This document shows positions 33,366 to 42,883 of a stretch of DNA of 64,000 bases, piece by piece. The position numbers and the translations under genes were made by a program. The stretch's first letter is position 1. Every line of letters starts with the position of its first letter. Below the pieces are notes generated by a model that saw only the letters and a list, made by a program, of their open reading frames with translations, made no database searches and was not told where the DNA came from. Origin of the DNA: Notoacmeibacter marinus (lineage in GTDB: Bacteria > Pseudomonadota > Alphaproteobacteria > Rhizobiales > Rhizobiaceae); NCBI RefSeq assembly GCF_002238045.1, contig NZ_NBYO01000003.1, positions 186,001 to 250,000 of the forward strand. The letters are read 5' to 3'.

Positions 33366-34478
33366 ATGTTGGCGTTCAGTGGTTCCGTAAATGTCGAACA
33401 GCAGCTGCCCGATCCGGATGCAGACGACTATTACGAACAGCTCGCCGATCGCGCCTCCCTCATCTATGTCAATGATGACGATATCGGCTGGACCCGCCGT
33501 GGTGCCGGCAGGGGATTCGTCTATCGCGACGAGAATGGCCATCGCATCGCCGACAAAGCCGTTCGGGACCGCCTCAACGCACTCGCCATTCCCCCGGCCT
33601 GGACCGATGTATGGCTCTGCCCCGATCCCCGTGGTCATATTCAGGCGACCGGGCGTGATGCAAAAGGGCGCAAGCAATACCGCTATCATCCGGACTGGAT
33701 GGAGCAGCAGCATCGGTTGAAATTCGAAACCCTACCCCTTTTCGGTGCATCGCTGCCAACCCTTCGCCAGCGTGTCGATGCCGACCTTCGCCGCCATGGC
33801 ATGCCGAAGGACAAGGCGCTGGCGCTTGTCGTCTGGCTCCTCGACAACACGATGATCCGCATCGGCAATGTGCGCTATGCGGAGATGAATCGCAGTTTTG
33901 GACTGACGACGCTAAAGAAGCGCCATCTCGATCTCGGCCACTCGACCGTGCGCTTCACCTTCCGCGGCAAAAGCGGCAAGGAGTGGGACCTGTCGTTGAC
34001 CGACCGCCGCATCGCGCGGCTGATCCGCACGATTTCGGAACTGCCTGGCCAGCACCTGTTCAAGTATCTCGGCGATGACGGGCAGCGCCAGCCGGTCCGA
34101 AGCCATGACGTGAACGACTATATACGGGATACGCTCGAACAGGATTTCTCGGCAAAGGACTTTCGCACATGGACCGCGACCGTTCTTGCCGCCGATATTC
34201 TGAACGGTATCGAATTGCCCGAAACCAAAAAAGCGCAGACTCAGATGCTGAATTCGGCCATCGATGAAGTTGCGTCTGTTCTGGGTAACACGCGCGCAGT
34301 CTGCCGCGGCCAGTACATTCATCCGGGCGTGATCGAAAGCTGGCACAGCAACCGGCTATGCGAACAACTGGCCGCCTTCGAAGCGGAAGATGAGGACTGG
34401 CTAGATGCCGGCGAAATAAGGCTTTTGCAATGGTTCGCGCAACAGGCCGACTGCCCCGTGCGCCAGCAGGCCGCATGA
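33366..34478 (+). CDS. DNA topoisomerase IB (poxvirus/eukaryotic type)
   Basis: The 370-residue enzyme relaxes supercoils through a 3'-phosphotyrosine intermediate. The catalytic set is visible. The Tyr nucleophile is about residue 317 in CRGQYIHPGV. The Arg and Lys of the core (VRYAEMNRSFGLTTLKKRH; FRGKSGKEW) and FRTWTATVLAA complete it. Bacterial topo IB enzymes of this kind occur in several alphaproteobacteria. The gene lies 81 bases after the NAGGN operon; the gap holds a short stem (CCGAGC-ACC-GCTCGG) without a T tract. Confidence 0.95.
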   Translation: MLAFSGSVNVEQQLPDPDADDYYEQLADRASLIYVNDDDIGWTRRGAGRGFVYRDENGHRIADKAVRDRLNALAIPPAWTDVWLCPDPRGHIQATGRDAKGRKQYRYHPDWMEQQHRLKFETLPLFGASLPTLRQRVDADLRRHGMPKDKALALVVWLLDNTMIRIGNVRYAEMNRSFGLTTLKKRHLDLGHSTVRFTFRGKSGKEWDLSLTDRRIARLIRTISELPGQHLFKYLGDDGQRQPVRSHDVNDYIRDTLEQDFSAKDFRTWTATVLAADILNGIELPETKKAQTQMLNSAIDEVASVLGNTRAVCRGQYIHPGVIESWHSNRLCEQLAAFEAEDEDWLDAGEIRLLQWFAQQADCPVRQQAA

Positions 34479-34506
34479 CGATCGCGCCGAAACCCACGTC
34501 ATCCGA

Positions 34507-35841
34507 TCATTGCCGTTCCTCGACCCATCGGTCGACGTCGAACTGGCGCTCCAGCGCACCGTGGCCCATCGGTCGAACCTTGCCGATCACATCGTTCTCC
34601 TGAAACGCTCTGTCATGGAGACCAAACACCCATAGCGTGTTGGCAAAACTGTTGGGATCGCCGCCATCCAGAAAATAGCGGTTGTTCAGCGTCAACAGCG
34701 TCTTATGGGCTGTTTTCGGATCGCGCATCGTCTTGGCGATGTATTTGCCCCAGAACATGCGCAGATGATTATGAAGATAGCCGCGCTTCTTCATCTCCCC
34801 CATCGCGGCGTTCCAGACCCCATCGTCCGTTTTCGCCTTTTCCAGGGACGTTGCGCCATATTTCGGATCGCGTTCGTCTCCTTCGTGATCGTCGAGCGTT
34901 TCGCGCGCCCAATCGGGCAGCGCCGCGAGGCGGTCGTAAGACGGTGCGTAGTGGCAGAAATTGCAGGCCAGTTCGCGCCGCACGACGAGTTCCTCGAGAA
35001 AAGGGCTGGCATCGGCCTTGGCCGCCCTCGCCTTGCTGACGATTTCCGTCGGCGCAAGATGACCGAATCGCAGATAGGGCGACAGAAAGGAGACGTTCTC
35101 CTTGTTGGCGTCGGCCCGATCGTCATCGTAGTGTTGCAGATCGCTTCTGAGAAAACTGCTAAGCCGCGATCGCGCCTGTTCAGTTCCCCCTTCGATCCAA
35201 TCGACCGCTGCCGCTTTATCATCGGAAACACCATCGATCTTTTCGAAGTCAAGCGGGCTCTCCTCCAGCTCGAGCCGCAAACCGCTCCGGTTTTCGAGCG
35301 TTGGAAGGCTGGCCTCCGTCAGCCAGTCATCCAGCCTGTCCATCAACTTGCTACGGATCGTCCGCGCGGCATATTCCTGTTTGTCGGATACCTTTGCGAC
35401 CGGCACGCAGACCATGGTCTCCAGCGCTTCGATACGTCCATCGAAAGATTTTCCCAGTTCTTCGCGCTGCTTGCGATGGTGCCGCAGATAGCCGAAATCG
35501 GTTACGATGGCGGCCGCGCGATCGAGTAGAGCGCTGGGAAGTCCCTCATCGCAGACAGCGAGGAAAAAGAAAAGAATCCCATGTTCCTTCAACGCTTCCT
35601 TCATCTCCGACAGGCCTTCGATTGCGAATTTCGCCTGGCGCCGCGTCAATTCACCGCCGTGAATGGATAGACTGGGCACCACGAGACAGCGCTTGCCGCT
35701 TTCGTTGGCCAATTCGATAGCGCGCGCCAATGCCGCATTGTCGGCAACGCGATGGGCCAGAACGCTCCAATAAACGACGGTATCGCCATCGCTTCTCAAT
35801 TCGCCTCTGCAATGGCTGATACGGCCCTCGAATTTGCTCAT
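34507..35841 (-). CDS. class II CPD photolyase
   Basis: The 444-residue DNA photolyase repairs cyclobutane pyrimidine dimers with blue light and FAD. It matches class II enzymes rather than the class I PhrB of E. coli: RRELACNFCHYAPSYD in the FAD region, then NHLRMFWGKYIAK, LTLNNRYFLDGGDPNSF and WVFGLHDRAFQ. The N-terminal antenna domain (about 1-170) is present. The start is ATG 35841 (MSKFEGRISH). The frame stays open upstream, but it then runs antisense through tRNA-Thr and cannot be coding. It is convergent with topoisomerase IB. Confidence 0.95.
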   Translation of the reverse strand: MSKFEGRISHCRGELRSDGDTVVYWSVLAHRVADNAALARAIELANESGKRCLVVPSLSIHGGELTRRQAKFAIEGLSEMKEALKEHGILFFFLAVCDEGLPSALLDRAAAIVTDFGYLRHHRKQREELGKSFDGRIEALETMVCVPVAKVSDKQEYAARTIRSKLMDRLDDWLTEASLPTLENRSGLRLELEESPLDFEKIDGVSDDKAAAVDWIEGGTEQARSRLSSFLRSDLQHYDDDRADANKENVSFLSPYLRFGHLAPTEIVSKARAAKADASPFLEELVVRRELACNFCHYAPSYDRLAALPDWARETLDDHEGDERDPKYGATSLEKAKTDDGVWNAAMGEMKKRGYLHNHLRMFWGKYIAKTMRDPKTAHKTLLTLNNRYFLDGGDPNSFANTLWVFGLHDRAFQENDVIGKVRPMGHGALERQFDVDRWVEERQ

Positions 35842-35952
35842 CTCGGCCCGGCTCCTTTGGATTTTCCTGTTCGAGCAGGAATGCGCGCGATGGAAGGGCG
35901 GTTCCGCCTCTTGCCAGCAAAGCTTTGGCGGCCTATCTGGGCGGCTTGGAAT

Positions 35953-36028
35953 GCCCTTGTAGCTCAGCTGGTAGAGCAGCGGTTTTGTAAACCGAAGGTC
36001 GGCGGTTCGATTCCGTCCGGGGGCACCA
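35953..36028 (+). tRNA. tRNA-Thr (anticodon TGT)
   Basis: A 76-base cloverleaf including encoded CCA (36026-36028). The acceptor GCCCTTG pairs with CGGGGGC using two G-T pairs. The anticodon loop is TTTGTAA (anticodon TGT) and the T loop GGTTCGATTCC. It is divergent from the photolyase. Confidence 0.98.
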
Positions 36029-36205
36029 CTCCTCCGCCTCATTCAACTGACCCGCCCGATCGCCCTATCCATTATCCCAGACGCCAAGACGGTGGACGTG
36101 CTGCGATCTTGCGTTCACAGCGGCATGCTTCGTGGTTTAAGGTGCGGCGAAACGATCCCTGTTTCGCCCGGTGGGCAACAGCGATCAGGTAAGCAGGAAA
36201 GCGCC

Positions 36206-36505
36206 TTGACCCGAGTCTTCGTTCAGATCCGCTGTCGTCCTGGAACGGCTTACAGCGTCGCCAACCGCATTGCGGACCGCGAGATTTACGCCCAGCTCTA
36301 TTCGACCAGCGGCCGCTTCGACCTGCTTTTAATGCTCCACGTACCCGACGATGAGGATGTGGGGCGTTATATCCACGATCATCTTCTCGATATTGACGGG
36401 ATCGAACGGACCGAAACGATCATGACCTACAACGCATTCTGGCCGATCGGTCATGACGGCATGGCCAAGGTCAAGAGCGCGAAGGCCACGGATCGGGACG
36501 AGTGA
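36206..36505 (+). CDS. stand-alone Lrp/AsnC ligand-binding domain protein
   Basis: The 99-residue protein has only the RAM (regulation of amino acid metabolism) fold of Lrp/AsnC regulators, with no DNA-binding domain. [19 protein letters not shown] and [15 protein letters not shown] are typical. TTG 36206 is taken as start because the family similarity begins there and an AGGAAAG sits upstream. An in-frame ATG at 36092 would add a non-homologous tail. Such proteins bind amino acids as multimers and may modulate full-length Lrp proteins. Confidence 0.85.
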   Translation: MTRVFVQIRCRPGTAYSVANRIADREIYAQLYSTSGRFDLLLMLHVPDDEDVGRYIHDHLLDIDGIERTETIMTYNAFWPIGHDGMAKVKSAKATDRDE

Positions 36506-36605
36506 GCGCGAGTGTCCATCATGTTGTTGTTCGTCCGAAGGCTGTCGAAGGCAGGGCGGCGCGTCTGACGATCCCTGCCCTGAGATGGCTAGCGGCGTGC
36601 TCCGC

Positions 36606-37364
36606 ATGAAGCTTTCCTTCGTTCACAGCGATACCGAAGAAGCCAAAGGCGCGGCCGAACGGCTGAGCGAGCGCTACGGCAACTATGACAGCCGTGAAGC
36701 GGACGTGATCGTCGCGCTTGGCGGCGACGGCTTCATGCTGCAGACCCTGCATGATCACATGGACACCGAATCGCGCATTTTCGGTATGAATCGTGGATCC
36801 GTCGGTTTTCTGATGAACGATTATTCCGATGACGGACTGTTCGAACGCATCGCGGACGCCGAAGGAGAAACGATCCGCCCATTGCGCATGGTCGCCACCG
36901 ACCTTGCCGGCGAGGACCACCATGCCGCTGCGCTCAATGAGGTCTCGCTGCTGCGGCAATCCTATCAGGCCGCGAAGATCCGAATCCTGATCGATGGTCG
37001 CCTGCGTATGGAGGAGTTGATCTGCGACGGCGTCATGGTGGCGACGCCGGCGGGCTCTACCGCCTATAACCTCTCGGCTCATGGCCCGATCCTGCCGCTC
37101 TCGGCGCCCCTGCTGGCGCTGACGCCGGTGAGCCCCTTCCGGCCCCGGCGCTGGCGCGGTGCGCTTCTGCCCAACCAGTCGACGGTCGATCTGGAGATTC
37201 TGGAACCGGAAAAGCGACCGGTAAACGCCGTTGCCGACCATACCGAAATCAAAAGCGTAAGCGCCGTGACCATCCGCGAAAGCCGGTCGCTTTCCGCCAC
37301 GATATTGTTCGACAGAAGTCATGGGTGGGACGAACGTATTCTTTTGGAACAATTCCGTTACTGA
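36606..37364 (+). CDS. nadK: NAD kinase
   Basis: The 252-residue enzyme phosphorylates NAD+ to NADP+. It has the GGDG motif at residues 39-42 (ALGGDGFML), the NE pair in LNEVSLLR and the glycine-rich [16 protein letters not shown]. It is the short NAD kinase form usual in alphaproteobacteria. The start is ATG 36606 ([12 protein letters not shown]); an in-frame ATG lies 21 bases upstream. It follows the Lrp-like gene by 100 bases. Confidence 0.96.
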   Translation: MKLSFVHSDTEEAKGAAERLSERYGNYDSREADVIVALGGDGFMLQTLHDHMDTESRIFGMNRGSVGFLMNDYSDDGLFERIADAEGETIRPLRMVATDLAGEDHHAAALNEVSLLRQSYQAAKIRILIDGRLRMEELICDGVMVATPAGSTAYNLSAHGPILPLSAPLLALTPVSPFRPRRWRGALLPNQSTVDLEILEPEKRPVNAVADHTEIKSVSAVTIRESRSLSATILFDRSHGWDERILLEQFRY

Positions 37365-37420
37365 TCGACCACGATCAGAGCCAAATTAAAAAGTTCCGTC
37401 GGCGCAAACGCCGTCTTCGC

Positions 37421-37449
37421 TTGACTTTCGGTCGGTCAGGCCGTAGGTC
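37421..37449 (+). promoter_or_regulatory. possible promoter of the DEAD-box helicase gene
   Basis: TTGACT (37421-37426), a 17-base spacer and TAGGTC (37444-37449) lie about 100 bases upstream of the helicase start, in the 181-base gap after nadK. The -35 is good and the -10 is weak. Confidence 0.35.
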
Positions 37450-37545
37450 GCCGGAAAGCGGGGCTTGCCGATTGCACGCCCCTGTCCTGTTCGCGCCGCA
37501 ATATGGATCGATCCATCGCCGCGCCTGTTCCAAGACCGGATTGCC

Positions 37546-39105
37546 GTGACCGTTTCGGAAAACGAGACTCAAGATACATTACCGACATTCGCCGAACTCG
37601 GCCTGTCGAAAAAAGTTCTCTCCGCCGTGGAGGATGCCGGCTACACCACGCCGACGCCGATCCAGGCCGGGGCCATTCCCCATGCGCTGGAGCGCAAGGA
37701 TGTACTGGGCATTGCCCAGACCGGCACGGGCAAGACGGCATCCTTTACCCTGCCGATGCTGACCTTGCTGGAAAAGGGCCGCGCCCGCGCACGCATGCCG
37801 CGCACCCTTATTCTGGAGCCGACGCGTGAACTCGCCGCTCAGGTGGAAGAGAATTTCGAGAAATACGGGAAGAACCATCGCCGGCTCAACGTTGCGCTCC
37901 TTATCGGCGGCGTTTCCTTCGACGAACAGGAAAAGAAGCTGGAACGCGGCGCCGATGTGCTGATCGCGACGCCCGGTCGCCTTCTCGATCATTTCGAGCG
38001 CGGCAAGCTGCTGCTGACCGGCGTCGAAATTCTCGTCATCGACGAAGCCGACCGTATGCTCGATATGGGTTTCATTCCCGATATCGAACGGATCTGCAAA
38101 CTCATTCCCTTCACCCGGCAGACGCTGTTCTTCTCGGCCACGATGCCCCCCGAGATCCAGCGCCTCACCGAGCAGTTTCTGCAAGCACCGGTAAAGGTGG
38201 AGGTTTCCAAGGCCTCGTCGACCTCGGCGACCATCGAGCAGAAGATCGTCGCGGTGGGCAAGAAGGATTACGACCAGCGGGCCAAACTTCGCGAACTGAT
38301 CGATGCCGAAGGCGACGATCTGAAAAACGCGATCATCTTCTGCAACCGGAAGGTGGAGGTTTCCACGCTGTTCCGCTCGCTGATCAAGCATGGCTACGAT
38401 GCCGGCGCGTTGCACGGCGACATGGATCAGCGCGCCCGGATGGCGACGCTCGAAGCGTTCCGCAATGGCAAGTTGCGCCTGCTCGTCGCATCCGATGTGG
38501 CCGCCCGCGGCCTCGACATTCCCGATGTCAGCCATGTGTTCAATTTCGATATTCCACGCCAGGCCGAAGATTACGTCCACCGCATTGGGCGGACAGGCCG
38601 CGCGGGCCGTCTCGGCAAGAGCTTCACGCTGGTCTCCAAATCAGACGAAAAATATCTCGATTCGGTGATCAAGCTGATCGAGAAGGATGTCGAATGGGTT
38701 GGCGGCGATCTGTCCTCACTTGACGATGAAGGCGCTGACGACCGGAAGGGTGGACGTGGCCGTTCGTCGGGCCGCAGGCGCAACAGCCGCAGTTCGGACA
38801 AAGTCTCGACGGTCTCGGACAAAGGGCCAAAGGCTGCATCCTTGGACGACACGGAGCAAAAGGCGAAGGGCGAACCTGCCGTCTCCACCGATGTCGAGAA
38901 GACCGAACAGACAACGACCGAAGAAAAGCCGACGAGAAACCGTTCTCGGACGAAGAAGAACGGTGATGCGGTCAGCAAGCCTGAACCAGCCAAAAGCCGC
39001 AATCAGACCAATAATGGCCGTGGCCGCAAGAAGGACGATCTCGGCGATGCGCCCCGCGGTTTCGGCGATGAGGTTCCGGCGTTCATGATGAACGGTCTGG
39101 CCTGA
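37546..39105 (+). CDS. DEAD-box ATP-dependent RNA helicase (RhlE-like)
   Basis: The 519-residue RNA helicase has all core motifs in order: Q motif (TPTPIQAGAIP), I (AQTGTGKT), Ia (PTRELAAQ), II (IDEADRMLDMGF), III (FSATMP), V (ARGLDIPDVSHV) and VI (HRIGRTGRAGR). After about residue 395 comes a low-complexity basic/acidic tail (KGGRGRSSGRRRNSRSS and later NNGRGRKK), probably for RNA binding. GTG 37546 is used as start because the family N-terminus (TFAELGLSKKVL) follows shortly; no ribosome-binding site clearly decides. Likely roles are ribosome assembly or mRNA decay with RNase E. Confidence 0.95.
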   Translation: MTVSENETQDTLPTFAELGLSKKVLSAVEDAGYTTPTPIQAGAIPHALERKDVLGIAQTGTGKTASFTLPMLTLLEKGRARARMPRTLILEPTRELAAQVEENFEKYGKNHRRLNVALLIGGVSFDEQEKKLERGADVLIATPGRLLDHFERGKLLLTGVEILVIDEADRMLDMGFIPDIERICKLIPFTRQTLFFSATMPPEIQRLTEQFLQAPVKVEVSKASSTSATIEQKIVAVGKKDYDQRAKLRELIDAEGDDLKNAIIFCNRKVEVSTLFRSLIKHGYDAGALHGDMDQRARMATLEAFRNGKLRLLVASDVAARGLDIPDVSHVFNFDIPRQAEDYVHRIGRTGRAGRLGKSFTLVSKSDEKYLDSVIKLIEKDVEWVGGDLSSLDDEGADDRKGGRGRSSGRRRNSRSSDKVSTVSDKGPKAASLDDTEQKAKGEPAVSTDVEKTEQTTTEEKPTRNRSRTKKNGDAVSKPEPAKSRNQTNNGRGRKKDDLGDAPRGFGDEVPAFMMNGLA

Positions 39106-39151
39106 CGATCATCATCGCAGACCGGCAGTAGTGCCGGCCGGCCAAGCTCAT

Positions 39152-39487
39152 CTATTTTCGCTTCTTTTCGTCTGCGCGCAGCGCAGCAGCGAAGGCGCTC
39201 CGCGCCCATGGCGTCATGGCATCCGGATCATCCATCGCTTCATCCGGCGCGTTCCAGTAAGGCATCGCCGTCGGCTTTCTGCCCGATCGTTGATAGGTCC
39301 ATCGTTCGCAACCGGCTGCTTCGTAATCGCCGGCGTTCAGCGCATCGCCTTTCAGCATGATGCGCCCGTCGCTCATATCGAGCGCAAATATCAGACCCTG
39401 ATGATAAATGCCTTTGCCGCCGAACATTCGGCGAATGGTGATCGGGCCAAGGCCGGAAAACAGATCGGCAAGATGATCGTCGTCCAA
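39152..39487 (-). CDS. TfoX N-terminal-domain protein
   Basis: The 111-residue protein has the N-terminal fold of TfoX/Sxy: DLFSGLGPITIRRMFGGKGIYHQGLIFAL near the start, then RIMLKGDALNAGDYEAAGCERWTY. TfoX controls competence in gammaproteobacteria, but single-domain alphaproteobacterial versions have no established function. It starts 10 bases after the sufA stop on the same strand and may be read through from the suf operon. Confidence 0.88.
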   Translation of the reverse strand: MDDDHLADLFSGLGPITIRRMFGGKGIYHQGLIFALDMSDGRIMLKGDALNAGDYEAAGCERWTYQRSGRKPTAMPYWNAPDEAMDDPDAMTPWARSAFAAALRADEKKRK

Positions 39488-39497
39488 CAGGCGATCC

Positions 39498-39875
39498 TCA
39501 GGCGGATTTCCGCGCTTCGGCCAGTTCCTTCAGATCGGCGGCCTCCAGCTCGACGGATTCGCCGCAGCCACAGGCACTGCTCTCATTGGGATTGCGGAAG
39601 GTAAAACCGGTGCGCAGGGGCGACTTCTCGAAGCCGACTTCCGTGCCGAGCAGAAACAGCATGGCCTCGGGCGCGATCCATAGATGGGCGCCATCGACCT
39701 CAACATGATCATCCTTCGGGTCGGGTTCGGTGACGAGATCGACCGTATATTCCATGCCGGCGCAGCCACCCTTCTTGATACCCAGACGAAGGCCGAGCGC
39801 ACCGTCACGGTCGGCGACGATCTCATGAATGCGGTGGACGGCATCATCCGTCAGATTGACCAGCGAAAAGCCCAT
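39498..39875 (-). CDS. sufA: A-type iron-sulfur carrier SufA/HesB family
   Basis: The 125-residue A-type carrier accepts Fe-S clusters from SufBCD and passes them to target proteins. The three ligand cysteines are conserved: Cys38 in GGCAGMEY and Cys102/Cys104 in SACGCGES. ATG 39875 has AAGGAG 6 bases upstream; the longer in-frame start at 39929 is rejected. It is last in the suf gene run. A short hairpin lies just upstream of its ribosome-binding site and matches one in front of sufB. Confidence 0.95.
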   Translation of the reverse strand: MGFSLVNLTDDAVHRIHEIVADRDGALGLRLGIKKGGCAGMEYTVDLVTEPDPKDDHVEVDGAHLWIAPEAMLFLLGTEVGFEKSPLRTGFTFRNPNESSACGCGESVELEAADLKELAEARKSA

Positions 39876-39890
39876 GATTTCTCCTTCCCG

Positions 39891-39909
39891 GCCGGGTTCA
39901 AGGTCCGGC
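39891..39909 (-). promoter_or_regulatory. hairpin ahead of sufA, matching one ahead of sufB
   Basis: On the minus strand GCCGG-ACCTTGAAC-CCGGC (39909-39891) ends about 15 bases before the sufA start, next to AAGGAG. Fourteen bases (39898-39911) are identical to 45391-45404 upstream of sufB, where they form an equivalent stem. This could be a shared regulatory hairpin or a small repeated element. Confidence 0.4.
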
Positions 39910-39977
39910 GGATCGGGTTTTCCTCCCACCCAAGATGGGAGAATTGCAAGCGACGATCAAGTCGCCGGCATCTATCG

Positions 39978-40355
39978 TCAGTACCAGCCGACCGCGAATT
40001 GCGCTTCTTCGCTCATCCGGTCCGGCGTCCAGGGCGGATCGAACACCATGGCCACATCGACCGACTGAACCCCTTCGACGGTGGAGACCGCATCCTGCAC
40101 CCAACCCGGCATCTCTCCAGCCACCGGGCATCCCGGCGCGGTCAGCGTCATGTCGATCTTGACGGTCCGGTCATCCTCGATATCGACCTTGTAGATCAAA
40201 CCCAGCTCGTAGATGTCGGCCGGAATTTCGGGATCGTAAACCGTCTTCAGCGCCGTGACGATGTCGTCCGTCATCCGCGCCAGTTCATCGGCCGGAAGGG
40301 CAGAGGCGGAATAGACCTTCTGCGCGCCTTCGGCCTGATCGGTTTCGCTACTCAT
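39978..40355 (-). CDS. sufT: MIP18/DUF59-family Fe-S assembly protein SufT
   Basis: The 125-residue protein has the MIP18-like domain: TVYDPEIPADIYELGLIYKV and the reactive-cysteine motif LTAPGCPVAGEMP. SufT-type proteins help Fe-S protein maturation. ATG 40355 lies 4 bases after the sufS stop, indicating coupling. The open frame extends further up but only as antisense overlap with sufS. The gap to sufA is 102 bases. Confidence 0.95.
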   Translation of the reverse strand: MSSETDQAEGAQKVYSASALPADELARMTDDIVTALKTVYDPEIPADIYELGLIYKVDIEDDRTVKIDMTLTAPGCPVAGEMPGWVQDAVSTVEGVQSVDVAMVFDPPWTPDRMSEEAQFAVGWY

Positions 40356-40359
40356 TGCA

Positions 40360-41613
40360 TCACCCAAAGAAATCGTGCGCCTTCTGAAGCGCCTCCGCCA
40401 ATCTGTCGACCTCATCGAGCGTATTGTAAACCGCAAATGAGGCGCGACAGGTGCTCGTCACGCCGAAATGCTGAAGCAGCGGCTGCGCACAGTGCGTGCC
40501 GGCACGAACCGCTATGCCCGACCGGTCGATCAGCATCGACACGTCATGGGCGTGAACGCCCTCCATCTCGAAACTGACGATCGCGCCCTTGTCCGGCGCG
40601 TTGCCGAAAATCCGCAGCCAGTTAAGCCCGCCGAGGCGTTCGTGCGCGTAGTTGCGAAGTTGCGCTTCATGAGCTGCGATCGTGTCGCGTCCGATGCCGT
40701 CCATCCAGTCCAGCGCCGCGGCCAGACCGACGACTTCCACGATATTCGGCGTACCCGCTTCGAAACGATGCGGCGGCTGGTTGTAGGTGACGGTCTCGGT
40801 CGTCACCTCCTCGATCATTTCACCACCCCCTAGGAAGGGTCGCATGGCATTCATTCTCTCCGGACGGCCGTAGAGAACACCGACCCCGGTCGGCCCATAG
40901 GCCTTGTGTCCGGTGAAGACGAACCAGTCGCATCCGAGCGCCTGCACATCGACCGGCATGTGAACGGCGCTCTGGCTGCCATCGACAAGCGTCGCGATAC
41001 CGCGTTCGCGCGCCATGCTGCAAATATCCACCATCGGCGTCACCGTGCCGAGCACGTTCGACATGTGGGTCATGGCGATCAGCCTGGTGCGGTCGGTGAT
41101 CGCTGCCTCGACGTCTTCCAGATGGAGCGATCCATCGTCGCGAACGGGCACCCAGACCAGTTTGACGCCTTTGCGTTCGCGCAGAAAATGCCACGGCACG
41201 ATATTGGCATGGTGCTCCATGATCGAAAGAACGATCTCGTCGCCCTCTTCGAACTCCACCATGCCATGGCTGTAGGACACCAGATTGATGCCTTCGGTCG
41301 CGTTGCGCGTGAAGACGATGTCATCCACATTTCCGGCGTTGAGGAAGCGACGCACCGTCTCACGCGCCTGCTCGAACGCATCGGTCGCCTCGTTCGACAA
41401 TGTATGCAGGCCGCGATGCACATTGGCATAGCTGGTCTCATACATATGGCTCATCGCATCGATAACGGCGCGTGGCTTCTGTGCCGAAGCGCCATTGTCC
41501 AGATAGATCAGCGGCTTGCCGTGGATCTCGCGCGACAGGATCGGAAACTGCGCGCGAATGGCCTCGACATCGAAGCCGGCGAGCGGATCGCTTATGGTCG
41601 CCGCCTCAGCCAT
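40360..41613 (-). CDS. sufS: cysteine desulfurase SufS
   Basis: The 417-residue group II PLP enzyme removes sulfur from cysteine for Fe-S assembly. The PLP lysine is in FTGHKAYGPTG (about residue 237) and the catalytic cysteine is in the SufS-type RAGTHCAQP. It starts at ATG 41613, overlapping the end of sufD by 8 bases. No SufE gene is in the window. A second, NifS/IscS-like desulfurase heads the same operon. Confidence 0.97.
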   Translation of the reverse strand: MAEAATISDPLAGFDVEAIRAQFPILSREIHGKPLIYLDNGASAQKPRAVIDAMSHMYETSYANVHRGLHTLSNEATDAFEQARETVRRFLNAGNVDDIVFTRNATEGINLVSYSHGMVEFEEGDEIVLSIMEHHANIVPWHFLRERKGVKLVWVPVRDDGSLHLEDVEAAITDRTRLIAMTHMSNVLGTVTPMVDICSMARERGIATLVDGSQSAVHMPVDVQALGCDWFVFTGHKAYGPTGVGVLYGRPERMNAMRPFLGGGEMIEEVTTETVTYNQPPHRFEAGTPNIVEVVGLAAALDWMDGIGRDTIAAHEAQLRNYAHERLGGLNWLRIFGNAPDKGAIVSFEMEGVHAHDVSMLIDRSGIAVRAGTHCAQPLLQHFGVTSTCRASFAVYNTLDEVDRLAEALQKAHDFFG

Positions 41614-42871
41614 TTTTCGCGAACCATTCATCGACCTTGGCGACAAGCGCCTCGGAGATCGCCTCGTGATCCAGTTCCTCGATGATCTCGTCGACAAAGG
41701 CCTTGACGAGCAATGCGCGCGCCTGGTTTTCGGGAATGCCGCGGCTCATCAGGTAGAACAGATGATCCTCGTCGATCTCGGCGACCGTCGCGCCATGCCC
41801 GCAGGCCACATCATCGGCAAAGATCTCCAGTTCCGGCTTGGCCGAGAAATCGGCTTCATCCGAGACGAGAAGCGTGTTGCACGCCATGCGGGCATCGGTC
41901 TTCTGCGCTTCCTTGGCCACGCGAATCTGCCCTTGGAACACGCCCGACGCCTTGCCGGATGCGATGTTGCGAACAATCTCGGTACCCGTCGTATTGGGCA
42001 CCACATGATCGAGCACCATGGTAACGTCGACATGGCTCTCGCCGCCAAGAAGATTGACACAGCGCATCTGGAAATCACCGCCCTCACCTTCCAGAACGCC
42101 ACGAATTTCGTGACGCACCAGTCGCCCGCCAGCATTCAGAATCGCCAATGTGAATTTGCTGTCGCGGCCCAGGCGGAACTTCATCTGCGTCAACTGGTCG
42201 GTATCGGCCGGCTGCTCCTGGACAAGCACCCAAAGCAGTTCGGCGCCGTCGCCGACCGTCAGTTCGGTAACCCCGGTGATCAGCGCCGCGCCATCACCGA
42301 CCTGCCGCTCGACGATGGTCGCTTTCGCGCCCGCGCCAACCGTGACCGGAACGCGCAGGTGCGCCTGCCCTTCGCCATGAAACGCCGACAGCTCGAGCGG
42401 CGTTTCGAGGTGCGTTCCGTCGTCGATTGCCAGAGCCACACCATACGACACGAAGGCCGCGTTGAGCGCCCCGATCACATCTTCCGGGTCGGCGGGCGCA
42501 AGCGAGCGATCCAACTCGCCCTTTTCGAGAAGGTCGCGCAAAGGTGTAACACGAACGCCTGCCGGCAGGTCCGAGGGCGCATCATCGGCAAAGAGATCGA
42601 GCCGCACCATCCCGTCGGCCAACGACGTCAGCGCATCACCAGCGGTGCGGGCATCACCCTCAGGCACCTGCTTCAACCGGTTGCGCAGGTCGGTGTAATG
42701 CCATTCCTCGACCCGTCGCGTCGGCAGGCCGCGCATGGAAACACCGCCGATGGCCGTCTTGCGTGCGGTCGTCGTGGTGGCAGCGCCAGGCAGTGTATCG
42801 ACCAGCGCGCCGAACGTCTCGATCAGCGCGCTCTCGGCTTGCGTGTTCTTGATTAGCGTATGGGCTGTCAT
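41606..42871 (-). CDS. sufD: Fe-S assembly scaffold protein SufD
   Basis: The 421-residue SufD belongs to the SufBC2D scaffold. The N-terminal helical part is followed by the right-handed beta-helix core. The C-terminal SufB/SufD signature is clear (CGHGATVAEIDEDHLFYLMSRGI). ATG 42871 is preceded by an in-frame TTG. It starts 12 bases after sufC and ends overlapping sufS. Confidence 0.97.
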   Translation of the reverse strand: MTAHTLIKNTQAESALIETFGALVDTLPGAATTTTARKTAIGGVSMRGLPTRRVEEWHYTDLRNRLKQVPEGDARTAGDALTSLADGMVRLDLFADDAPSDLPAGVRVTPLRDLLEKGELDRSLAPADPEDVIGALNAAFVSYGVALAIDDGTHLETPLELSAFHGEGQAHLRVPVTVGAGAKATIVERQVGDGAALITGVTELTVGDGAELLWVLVQEQPADTDQLTQMKFRLGRDSKFTLAILNAGGRLVRHEIRGVLEGEGGDFQMRCVNLLGGESHVDVTMVLDHVVPNTTGTEIVRNIASGKASGVFQGQIRVAKEAQKTDARMACNTLLVSDEADFSAKPELEIFADDVACGHGATVAEIDEDHLFYLMSRGIPENQARALLVKAFVDEIIEELDHEAISEALVAKVDEWFAKNG

Positions 42872-42883
42872 CAAACTGCTCCG

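Noticed and set aside
35842-36042. 67-codon N-terminal extension of the photolyase
   Set aside because: It runs antisense through tRNA-Thr, and similarity to photolyases starts only at the ATG at 35841.
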